Source: an uncultured Actinomyces sp.
Lineage (GTDB): Bacteria; Actinomycetota; Actinomycetes; Actinomycetales; Actinomycetaceae
Assembly (NCBI GenBank): GCA_902373545.1
Contig: CABKMZ010000015.1
Coordinates: 1-35,649 of the forward strand
Reading direction: 5' to 3'
DNA length: 35,649 bases
Position numbers and translations under genes: made by a program. Within the stretch, counting starts at the first letter, position 1. Each line of letters opens with the position of its first letter. Shown one piece after another: positions 22,749 through 29,112 of this stretch. The notes beneath the pieces were generated by a model. The model saw only the letters and a list, made by a program, of their open reading frames with translations, had not been told where the DNA came from and did no database searches.

Positions 22749-23735
22749 TCAGCGGGCAGCGGTCGAGGGCGCGAGGCTGCCGTTTGCGCGGGCCTCGATG
22801 ACGGCGCGGCCCAGCTCGACGAACTCGTCAATCGAGAGGGTCTCGCCGCGGCGCGTCGGGTCGATGTCGGCTGCGGACAGGAGGGCCTCGGAGGACTCGG
22901 GGCCGCCCGCCCAGTTCTTGAGGGCCGCACGCAGGGTCTTGCGGCGCTGGCCGAAGGCCACGTCGGTGACCTCGAAGGTGGCGCGGCGCAGCTCATCGTC
23001 ACCGCGCGGGCTCTCCAAGCGCGTGAGGCGCACGAGGGCGCTATCGACGCCGGGCACGGGCCAGAACACGGAGCGGCCGATCGTCCCGGCGCGCTCGACC
23101 GAGCCGTACCAGGAGGCCTTCACGGAGGGCACGCCGTAGGTGCGCGATCCGGGGCCGGCGGCCAGGCGGTCCGCGACCTCGGCCTGGACCATGACGACGA
23201 CGCCCTGGATGGAGGGGAAGGCCTCGAGCATGTTGAGCAGAACCGGCACGGCCACGTTGTACGGCAGGTTCGCGACGAGCTTGGTGGGGGCGGGCCAGTC
23301 CACGCCGAAGTCATCGACGCCGCTGATTTCCGTGGCATCCATGGTCACGACGTGGAGGCGGTCGGCGGCCTCGCTCATGCGGGCGCGCACCGTCTCGGGC
23401 AGCGCGGCGGCCAGGGGCGGGTCGATCTCGACGGCGCGCACGCGCGCGCCGACTTCCAGGAGCGCCAGGGTCAGGGAGCCGAGGCCGGGGCCGACCTCGA
23501 CGACCTCGTCGCCCTCTTCGACGCCACCGGCTGCGACGATCTTGCGCACCGTGCCCGCGTCATGCACGAAGTTCTGCCCCAGCACCTTCGTGGGGCGGAT
23601 ACCGAGCGCCTCGGAGATGGCCTTCACCTCGAGGGGGCCAAGCAGGCCCGTCTCGGAGGGCACGGCTCCCTCGGGCAGGGTCGGGTCGAGGCGGCGCGAA
23701 TCGCGCTGGTTGCGGGGGCTGGAGGATCGGCTCAC
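22749..23735 (-). CDS. rsmA: 16S rRNA dimethyladenosine transferase
   Basis: 328-residue KsgA/RsmA enzyme that dimethylates the two adjacent adenosines near the 3' end of 16S rRNA during 30S maturation. Motifs: [31 protein letters not shown] with AVEID (SAM binding), and the catalytic [12 protein letters not shown]. The C-terminal [13 protein letters not shown] is typical. It has a ~30-residue polar N-terminal extension ([14 protein letters not shown]). GTG 23735 is chosen because a TAGACT -10 box ends 7 nt before it on the - strand, giving a leaderless message. The usual neighbour rpfB is separated from it here by an SLT-type paralogue and a 754-bp repeat-rich spacer. Confidence 0.92.
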   Translation of the reverse strand: MSRSSSPRNQRDSRRLDPTLPEGAVPSETGLLGPLEVKAISEALGIRPTKVLGQNFVHDAGTVRKIVAAGGVEEGDEVVEVGPGLGSLTLALLEVGARVRAVEIDPPLAAALPETVRARMSEAADRLHVVTMDATEISGVDDFGVDWPAPTKLVANLPYNVAVPVLLNMLEAFPSIQGVVVMVQAEVADRLAAGPGSRTYGVPSVKASWYGSVERAGTIGRSVFWPVPGVDSALVRLTRLESPRGDDELRRATFEVTDVAFGQRRKTLRAALKNWAGGPESSEALLSAADIDPTRRGETLSIDEFVELGRAVIEARANGSLAPSTAAR

Positions 23736-23742
23736 GATGGCA

Positions 23743-23748
23743 AGTCTA
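23743..23748 (-). promoter_or_regulatory. -10 box, leaderless promoter of rsmA
   Basis: TAGACT on the - strand, 7 nt before the GTG. An exact dispersed repeat lies 12 nt further upstream, over the expected -35 region. Confidence 0.5.
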
Positions 23749-23760
23749 GTGCACGGGGTC

Positions 23761-23773
23761 GACGAGGCCGGGG
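23761..23773 (+). repeat. Exact GACGAGGCCGGGG, in the rsmA promoter region
   Basis: Reads CCCCGGCCTCGTC in the direction of rsmA, as at the TetR promoter. Confidence 0.75.
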
Positions 23774-23864
23774 CTGGGCACGGTGTGAGGCTCGGAGCGT
23801 CACGGGGCGGGCGGAGGCGGCAGGACGACGCGCACCTCGTACTTGCTAGCCTGCTCACCGAGGA

Positions 23865-23916
23865 CAGCGCGCCAGGCCAGGGCAGCACGCCAGGCCAGGG
23901 CAGCGCGCCAGGCCCA
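23865..23916. repeat. 18-bp tandem repeat, nearly three units
   Basis: Units CAGCGCGCCAGGCCAGGG at 23865, 23883 and 23901 (the last is cut short at 16 bp); unit two differs by one base. Noncoding. Confidence 0.8.
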
Positions 23917-24112
23917 GCCCATCGCCGACTCCGCCAACATCTGACGTTCCTCAACAATGTCGCACGTAATTTAATCTGGTCAGATTCTAACAATGCCACA
24001 AAACCGCATGATTCCAACGATGCGATTTCAAATCCTGAAATACACGCCGGGGAATTACGTGCAACATTGGAAACGAGGCCACGGAACAGGCAGCGCGCTC
24101 GGCACGGTCACA
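23917..24112. other. AT-rich noncoding segment in the rpf-rsmA junction
   Basis: Composition drops sharply towards A/T from about 23935 to 24065. It holds AATCTG-GT-CAGATT (23973-23986) and CGCAT with ATGCG about 10 nt apart near 24006. No gene or RNA family recognised. Confidence 0.4.
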
Positions 24113-24238
24113 CATCCGGATAGGTTGCACGCTTCCGGATAGGTTAGCCGCACGCGGATAGGTTAGCCACATCCGGATAGGTTAATAAGCTATCCAGATG
24201 CTCATAACCTATCCAGATGTTCGTTACCTATCCGGATG
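24113..24238. repeat. Iteron-like array: seven ATCCGGATAGGTT sites at 19-bp spacing
   Basis: Four direct units (consensus CATCCGGATAGGTTAGC) start at 24113, 24132, 24151 and 24170. Three inverted units end at 24200, 24219 and 24238. Centres of the TCCGGA core are spaced 19, 19, 19, 21, 19 and 19 bp. Unit 3 reads GCGGATAGG, and units 5 and 6 read TCCAGAT. The array looks like an operator or replication iteron set, or a long inverted-repeat RNA. Confidence 0.85.
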
Positions 24239-24255
24239 AGCGCGCTCTGCGAGCC

Positions 24256-24416
24256 GCCACACCAGCGCGCCCACAAGCACAACCGCCACACCAGCGCGCC
24301 CAGAAGCACAACCGCCACGCCAGAGCGCCCACAAGCACAACCACCACGCCAGCGCACCCACAAGCACAACCGCCACACCAGCGCGCCCACAAGCACAACC
24401 GCCACACCAGCACAAC
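24256..24416. repeat. 29-bp minisatellite, five full units and a partial
   Basis: Units begin at 24256, 24285, 24314, 24343, 24372 and 24401, each starting GCCACACCAGCGCGCCCA or a close variant and ending AAGCACAACC. A 29-bp period is not a multiple of three and the open frames shift between units, so it is not coding. Confidence 0.88.
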
Positions 24417-24438
24417 TCCACCCGCACACCGACAAAAG

Positions 24439-24474
24439 GGGCGGGGCTGGCAACCATCGTTGCCAGCCCCGCCC
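24439..24474 (-). terminator. Terminator of the SLT-type DUF348/G5 gene
   Basis: GGGCGGGGCTGGCAA and TTGCCAGCCCCGCCC form a perfect 15-bp stem with a 6-nt loop, flanked by AAAA on one side and TTTT on the other when read on the - strand. This separates rsmA transcription from the rpf genes. Confidence 0.93.
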
Positions 24475-24489
24475 GAAAAGCGTCAGACC

Positions 24490-25929
24490 TCAGTACCAGC
24501 CCACCGCGTTGGAGTGCGCCCACGCGGAGCAGGGCGTGCCGTAGCGGCCCTTGATGTAGCCGATACCCCAGTTGATCTGGGTGATCGGGTTGGTGCGCCA
24601 GTCGGCGCCCGCAGAGGCCATCTTGGAGCCCGGCAGCGCCTGCGGGATACCGTACGCGCCCGAGGAGGAGTTCTCGGCGTAGGGGTTCCACTGCGATTCG
24701 CGGTTCCACAGCAGCACGAGGCACTGGTACTCGCTGTCGCTCCAGCCCTGGGCCGCGACAAGCGGCTTGGCCAGGGAGCGCGGGTCCTCGCCGGAGTAGG
24801 TTGTCGGGACGGCGCCAGCCTCAGCGGCTGCGGCCGCAGCAGCGGCTGCCGTGGCCTGATCGGCGTTCTTCGCTTCGCCGGTGATCTCGGCGATCTCTTC
24901 CTTCGTGGAGATCGAGCCCAGCTTCGCGCGGTAGCGCACGGAGGTGGTGCCATCGGACTCGGTCTTCTCCTCGAGCGTGGCCTTGGGGTCAATGCCGGCG
25001 GCGACGAGGGCGGTCGGCGTTGCCTCCTTCGTGCCCTCGCTACGCACTTGGGTGACGGGCTGGGAGGTGGAGTGCTCGGTGATCGGCACGGAGGTCAGGA
25101 CCTGGTCGCCGTCCTTCTCCTGCCACACCGTCCAGGTCGTCACGCCGTTGACGCCGGTCGTGGTCACCTGGGATTCGCCGACGAACATGTCGGAGCTGGT
25201 CGTCGTGGTCTCGCTAAAGGGAATGTCGACGGTCTCGGTGGCCTGGCCGCGCGTCACGCGGCTCACGGTGATCGCCAGCTCGCCGGTGGCGTCGTTCTCG
25301 ACGGTCACACGGTCAAGGGCGTGAACCGACACGCCAGCGGCCTCGAGGATGCCGCGCGCATCCTGTCCGGGGCGCACGGCGACTTCGCGCGTGGTGCCGT
25401 CGGCGTTCACGATGACGTTGCGGGCGCGGGACACCAGCGGGGTGAGCTCGTCGCGGGAGGCGGAGCGGTCGGCGGCCAGCGTGACCGTCGTACCCAGGGG
25501 CGCGGCGTCCGCGAGGATGCTGTCGGCAGAGGCAGCCGTGGTCCACAGGGTGCGGGGCTCACCGTCCACGGTCACCGTGTAGGCCTTAGAGGTGCGCACG
25601 ACGATCGTGTCACCCTCGCGCACGGTCTCCGCCACGCCGGGCTGGACCAGGTCGCCGCTGCCAACGCTCACGTTGGCAACCTTGAGCGCGTCGGCGACGG
25701 TGTTGCCCCATGCGGTGACGGGACGGGACACGCCGTTGACTTCAAGCATGACGGTGGTATGCGAGGATGCCACGCCCACGCCGGCGATTCCCAGGACGCC
25801 GACGGAGGCCAGGGCCGCGACACCCAGAACGACGCGCGGCGAGGGGGCAAAAGCACGCACGTGTCCGCCGAGGACATGCAGGGCACTGGCAGCGGAGGCG
25901 CTCAGCGAGTTGCTCAGGTGGTGGCTCAC
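24490..25929 (-). CDS. Exported DUF348/G5 protein with SLT-type transglycosylase domain (rpfB paralogue)
   Basis: 479-residue cell-wall protein. An N-terminal anchor or signal helix lies at about 33-55 (VVLGVAALASVGVLGIAGVGV). DUF348 repeats follow, e.g. VMLEVNGVSRPVTAWGNTVADALK and YTVTVDGEPRTLWTTAASADSIL. A G5 domain (~225-310), a poly-Ala linker (~365-380) and a C-terminal lytic-transglycosylase-like domain complete it. The last has CLVLLWNRESQWNPYAENSSS with the probable catalytic Glu in NRESQW, then GAYGIPQALPG and WGIGYIKGRYG. It should cleave peptidoglycan glycan strands. Its architecture repeats RpfB upstream except for the C-terminal catalytic domain, suggesting duplication with domain replacement. 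GTG 25929 follows GGGAG by 4 nt. A strong terminator separates the paralogues, so it needs its own promoter. Confidence 0.87.
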   Translation of the reverse strand: MSHHLSNSLSASAASALHVLGGHVRAFAPSPRVVLGVAALASVGVLGIAGVGVASSHTTVMLEVNGVSRPVTAWGNTVADALKVANVSVGSGDLVQPGVAETVREGDTIVVRTSKAYTVTVDGEPRTLWTTAASADSILADAAPLGTTVTLAADRSASRDELTPLVSRARNVIVNADGTTREVAVRPGQDARGILEAAGVSVHALDRVTVENDATGELAITVSRVTRGQATETVDIPFSETTTTSSDMFVGESQVTTTGVNGVTTWTVWQEKDGDQVLTSVPITEHSTSQPVTQVRSEGTKEATPTALVAAGIDPKATLEEKTESDGTTSVRYRAKLGSISTKEEIAEITGEAKNADQATAAAAAAAAAEAGAVPTTYSGEDPRSLAKPLVAAQGWSDSEYQCLVLLWNRESQWNPYAENSSSGAYGIPQALPGSKMASAGADWRTNPITQINWGIGYIKGRYGTPCSAWAHSNAVGWY

Positions 25930-25979
25930 GATACTCCCGGTTACTCGATATTGGTTCTACTGGTCAGCTTAGCGTGCGA

Positions 25980-26016
25980 GCCCCGGGAAACGCTAGAACA
26001 GTAGCGTTACCGGGGC
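25980..26016 (-). terminator. rpfB terminator
   Basis: GCCCCGGGAAACGCTA (25980-25995) pairs with TAGCGTTACCGGGGC (26002-26016) with one small mismatch region, a long hairpin 10 nt after the rpfB stop. Confidence 0.85.
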
Positions 26017-26026
26017 TAACGTCACG

Positions 26027-27217
26027 TTAGACAAGGCCGAGCTTGTAGGCGCAGCCCCACTGGCCCCAGCCCGCGCGCTGCTGGAGCATACGCGCGCGCA
26101 TGGTCTGCTCCTCAGCCGAGGCGTCGGAGGGCAGGCCGGTGCCGCCCACGGACTGCCAGGTCGGCAGGGAGAACTGGTACATGCCGTAGTAGCCGTTGCC
26201 CGTGTTGGTCGTCGGGTTGCCACCGGACTCGCACTGGGCGATAGCCGCCCAGATCGAGGCGTCGTCGCCGGAAACGGCAGCCGAGCCGCCGGAGGAGGAC
26301 GAGCCGCCCGAGGATGAGGAGGAGCCCGAGGACGAGGAGGAGCCGGAGGAGGACGAGGAGGAATCGGTGTTTTGCTGAGTCTCTTCGGCCTTCTTCTTTT
26401 CCTTGGTGCCCTTGGAGACGATGCGGGTCGTGGGCTCGGTGCGGGTCGTGGCCAGGACCGCGGAGACGGTCACGTTGCCGTCGATGGTCTCCTGGTAGGC
26501 CTCGGTGACCTCGGAGCCGGCGACGCCTTCCTGCACGACGGTCTCGGTGCCTTCCTCGGCCTCGGGGTCTTCACGCTCTTCGGTCTCGAAGGGGATCTCG
26601 GTCGTCGTGGACACGGAGCCGCGCGCGACGCGCGAGACGCGCAGGGTGGCCTCGCCGCCACTGTTCTCCAGGATCACGCGGTCGATCGGACCGGCGGAGA
26701 CGCCAGCCTTGTCCAGGATCGCGGTGGTGCCCTCGTCGGCGGAGGCAACGACGTCGGTAGTCGTGCCGTCGGCGACGACGTGGATGGTCTGGCCTGCTTC
26801 ACCCAGGGGCATTTCGGCGCGCGTGTAGGAGCGGTCGGCCGCCATCGACGAGGCCTGGGCGGGCAGTGCGTTCAGGACGCCGCTGACGGTCGAGGCCGTG
26901 GACCACGCGGTGGTCGCGGTGCCGTCGACGGTCACGGTGTATTCGGTTGCGGTGCGCACGACGACCGTGTCGCCGTTCGAGACGGACTGGTCGGAGGCGG
27001 GGGCGACGAGGTCGTGGGCACCCACGCTCACGCCCGCGGTACTCAGGGCGTCGCCCGCTGTGGTGAAGAATCCGGACACGTCGCGGCTCACGCCGTCCAC
27101 CTCGACGGTGACGTGGCGGTACGAGGTACCGATGGCTGCGGCACCAGCGCCGGCCACGAGGAGGGCCGTCGCAGTGGCGACGGAGATGACGGTTGTGCGG
27201 GAGGGCTTAACGCTCAC
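26027..27217 (-). CDS. rpfB: Resuscitation-promoting factor RpfB
   Basis: 396-residue exported muralytic factor that wakes dormant cells. A signal/anchor helix spans about 9-30, followed by three DUF348 units (HVTVEVDGVSRDVSGFFTTA; YTVTVDGTATTAWSTASTVS; IHVVADGTTTDVVASADEG). A G5 domain lies at ~185-275. A Ser/Gly linker with runs of Ser is at ~288-315. The C-terminal Rpf lysozyme-like domain (~320-396) includes IWAAIAQCESGGNP with the catalytic Glu, YYGMYQFSLPTWQSVGG and WGQWGCAYKLGL with paired Cys. The start is GTG with GGAG 4 nt before. The tatD-rpfB order matches mycobacteria. A GTAAC inverted repeat 112 bp upstream is a regulator candidate. Confidence 0.96.
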   Translation of the reverse strand: MSVKPSRTTVISVATATALLVAGAGAAAIGTSYRHVTVEVDGVSRDVSGFFTTAGDALSTAGVSVGAHDLVAPASDQSVSNGDTVVVRTATEYTVTVDGTATTAWSTASTVSGVLNALPAQASSMAADRSYTRAEMPLGEAGQTIHVVADGTTTDVVASADEGTTAILDKAGVSAGPIDRVILENSGGEATLRVSRVARGSVSTTTEIPFETEEREDPEAEEGTETVVQEGVAGSEVTEAYQETIDGNVTVSAVLATTRTEPTTRIVSKGTKEKKKAEETQQNTDSSSSSSGSSSSSGSSSSSGGSSSSGGSAAVSGDDASIWAAIAQCESGGNPTTNTGNGYYGMYQFSLPTWQSVGGTGLPSDASAEEQTMRARMLQQRAGWGQWGCAYKLGLV

Positions 27218-27326
27218 GGGGCTCCAGACTTCGTAGTTTCCGGCTCCGTTACCTCTGCGGTGTCCTTCACCACTCGGGGCGTCGGATTATCTCGCGTGGC
27301 TGCCCGGAACCGGACTGACACCCCAA

Positions 27327-27346
27327 CCGTAACCAATTTGTTACCG
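27327..27346. promoter_or_regulatory. GTAAC-type operator upstream of rpfB (possible MtrA box)
   Basis: CCGTAACCAATTTGTTACCG has GTAAC and GTTAC arms 6 nt apart, about 112 bp before the GTG. The 11-bp spacing of two GTAAC-like pentamers resembles MtrA sites reported upstream of rpf genes in actinobacteria. Only the motif supports this. Confidence 0.45.
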
Positions 27347-27454
27347 TTTCGCGAGTACTTTTGATGCACCTCACGCGTGCGTGCGCGCATCCCGCTGCCC
27401 GGCCACGGCCTCGTCAACGAGCGTCATTCCGGGCCTGCGCAGAACCGGCGCGAC

Positions 27455-28369
27455 TCACCACCAGGACCCGTACACGGCCTCGGTGTTCGCACGCAGCTGA
27501 TCACAGGCGGTTTCCTCCGTGACGTCCCACAGCTGCGCGATGAAGCGCACGGTGTGGGCCATGACGTATGAGGCGTTGGGGCAGCCGCGCCACGGGATGG
27601 GTGTCAAGTAGGGGGCGTCGGTTTCCACCAGCACGAGCTCGCGAGGCAGCGTGGCCAGGGCGTCGCGCAGGTCGGAGTTCGCCGGGTAGGTGATGGGTCC
27701 CGCGAAGGACGCGTACCAGCCGCGCTCGGCGAGGCGCTGGGCCATCGCCGCGTCCCCCGAGTAGCAGTGGAAGACGATGCGCTGATCCGGCGTCGCGCAC
27801 TCGTCGAGGATCGCCAGGGTGTCCTCGTGCGCCTCGCGGTCGTGGATCTGCAGCGGCAAGCCAGCGCGCGCAGCCATCTCGATATGCGCGCGGAAAGACT
27901 CCTTCTGCGCCTGACGTCCCGGGTCCGCGGTGCGAAAATAGTCCAGGCCGCTCTCCCCCACCGCGACGACCGTCGGGTCGCCCAGGCGCGCCTCGACGGC
28001 GGCCAGCGCCTCGTCGAGGGGCACGTGATGCTCGCGCACCTTCGGGGTCAGGCCGTCGGGCGAAGGGTCGGCGCAGCCCGCGTGCAGCGCCGCCTCGTTC
28101 GGGTGGATCGCCAGGGCGACGCGCACCCCCTCGTGGATGTGAGCCAGCTCGATCATCGGGTCGAAGTCGGGCAGCTCGCAGGCGCTCGAAATGAACGCGG
28201 TCACGCCGACCTGGCGGGCACGATCCAGCTGGTCCTCGAGGCTGAGCGCCACGCCCTCGCGCCGGGGGATCTCGCCGACGTGGGTGGGCAGGTGCGTGTG
28301 GTTGTCCACCACGGGCGCCGCCAGGGGCGCGGGCGCGTCGGGCCAGGGACGAGGCTTACGCGGGCTCAT
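27455..28369 (-). CDS. tatD: TatD family metal-dependent DNase
   Basis: 304-residue TIM-barrel hydrolase, probably a 3'-5' exonuclease or DNA-repair/quality-control nuclease. Metal residues are visible: VVDNHTHL (H24, H26), GESGLDYF (Glu), LQIHDRE (His), FHCYSGD (His) and VLVETDAPYLTP (Asp). An insertion near DPSPDGLTPKVREHH lengthens one loop relative to E. coli TatD. The N-terminal 18 residues are Pro-rich. It lies upstream of rpfB in the same direction with a 237-bp gap, the conserved tatD-rpfB pair. Confidence 0.94.
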   Translation of the reverse strand: MSPRKPRPWPDAPAPLAAPVVDNHTHLPTHVGEIPRREGVALSLEDQLDRARQVGVTAFISSACELPDFDPMIELAHIHEGVRVALAIHPNEAALHAGCADPSPDGLTPKVREHHVPLDEALAAVEARLGDPTVVAVGESGLDYFRTADPGRQAQKESFRAHIEMAARAGLPLQIHDREAHEDTLAILDECATPDQRIVFHCYSGDAAMAQRLAERGWYASFAGPITYPANSDLRDALATLPRELVLVETDAPYLTPIPWRGCPNASYVMAHTVRFIAQLWDVTEETACDQLRANTEAVYGSWW

Positions 28370-28417
28370 GCGGGAGTCGTAACCTTTCGGGAGGGATGAG
28401 GAACGAGGCGGGGCGCG

Positions 28418-29002
28418 TCAGCGGGCGAGCACGACGCCGCGGGCAACCTCGTCAACAACCTCGTCGCCGAGGAGGTAGCGCACGATCTCGAGGCCGAGCT
28501 CCAGGGAGGTGCCAGCGCCGCGGCTGGTGATGATGAACTCGTCGACGACGACCGGATTCTCGTGGACGATGGCGCCGCCGGCGGCGATGGCCTTGACGAA
28601 GGCGGGGTTGGCGGTGGCGTGGCGGCCCTCGAGGACGCCGAGCTCGGCCAGGATTGAGGGGGCGGCGCAGATCGCGGCGACGGGCTGGGCGGCGTCGGAG
28701 CGGCGCAGCACCTCGGCCTGGATCGCGGGCGTGCCCTTCAGGCCCAGGGTGCCCGGCATGCCGCCGGGCAGGAAGAGAAGGGTGTAGGCGGACAGGTCCA
28801 CATCCTCGAGCATGAGGTCGGCGACGACGCGGATGCCGTGCGAGCTGGTCACGTGACGCGCGTCGGTGACGGAGATCAGGTCAGCGCGCACTCCCGCGCG
28901 GTACAGGACGTCGGCGACGGCCAGGGCCTCGACTTCTTCGAAGCCGTCGGCCAGCATGATGGCGACGGTGGCGTCGGTGGCAAGATTCTCGGGAGTGGGC
29001 AT
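28418..29002 (-). CDS. DJ-1/PfpI family protein (YajL/ThiJ-like)
   Basis: 194-residue glutamine-amidotransferase-like protein. The nucleophile is C112 in AAICAAPSILAELG at the nucleophile elbow, and a conserved Glu lies in ADGFEEVEAL (E22 or E23), the DJ-1 arrangement. LLFLPGGMPGTLGL forms the oxyanion strand. Family members act on protein or glyoxal damage and oxidative stress; the exact reaction is unsettled. ATG 29002 follows GAGGA by 3 nt. It sits 48 bp upstream of tatD on the same strand and could be co-transcribed. Confidence 0.9.
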   Translation of the reverse strand: MPTPENLATDATVAIMLADGFEEVEALAVADVLYRAGVRADLISVTDARHVTSSHGIRVVADLMLEDVDLSAYTLLFLPGGMPGTLGLKGTPAIQAEVLRRSDAAQPVAAICAAPSILAELGVLEGRHATANPAFVKAIAAGGAIVHENPVVVDEFIITSRGAGTSLELGLEIVRYLLGDEVVDEVARGVVLAR

Positions 29003-29075
29003 GATTCCTCTTTTCTCATCGATCGCGGCGGGCGTTACCCCCAGGTTAGCGCAGCCGCGCCCACCCCGTGAGCAC

Positions 29076-29110
29076 ACCACGGCCTCGTCCGCGGGGGCCG
29101 AGGCCGTGGT
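29076..29110 (-). terminator. Terminator of the large ABC transporter, carrying the dispersed core
   Basis: ACCACGGCCTCG (29076-29087) pairs with CGAGGCCGTGGT (29099-29110), a perfect 12-bp stem with an 11-nt loop, directly after the stop at 29113-29115. The GGCCTCGTC core covers 29081-29089. Confidence 0.8.
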
Positions 29111-29112
29111 TC

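Noticed and set aside
24113..24416. CRISPR array
   Set aside because: The 19-bp units have no unique spacers of 30-40 bp and flip orientation; the 29-bp units are directly tandem. No cas genes are in the window.
24217..24450. Repeat-encoded protein in the minisatellite
   Set aside because: The 29-bp period shifts frame between units, no ribosome-binding site is visible, and the open frames merely reflect few stop codons in a C/A-rich strand.
27218..27420. c-di-AMP (ydaO) riboswitch in the rpfB leader
   Set aside because: The conserved ydaO junction segments could not be found in the leader, although such switches precede some actinobacterial rpf genes.
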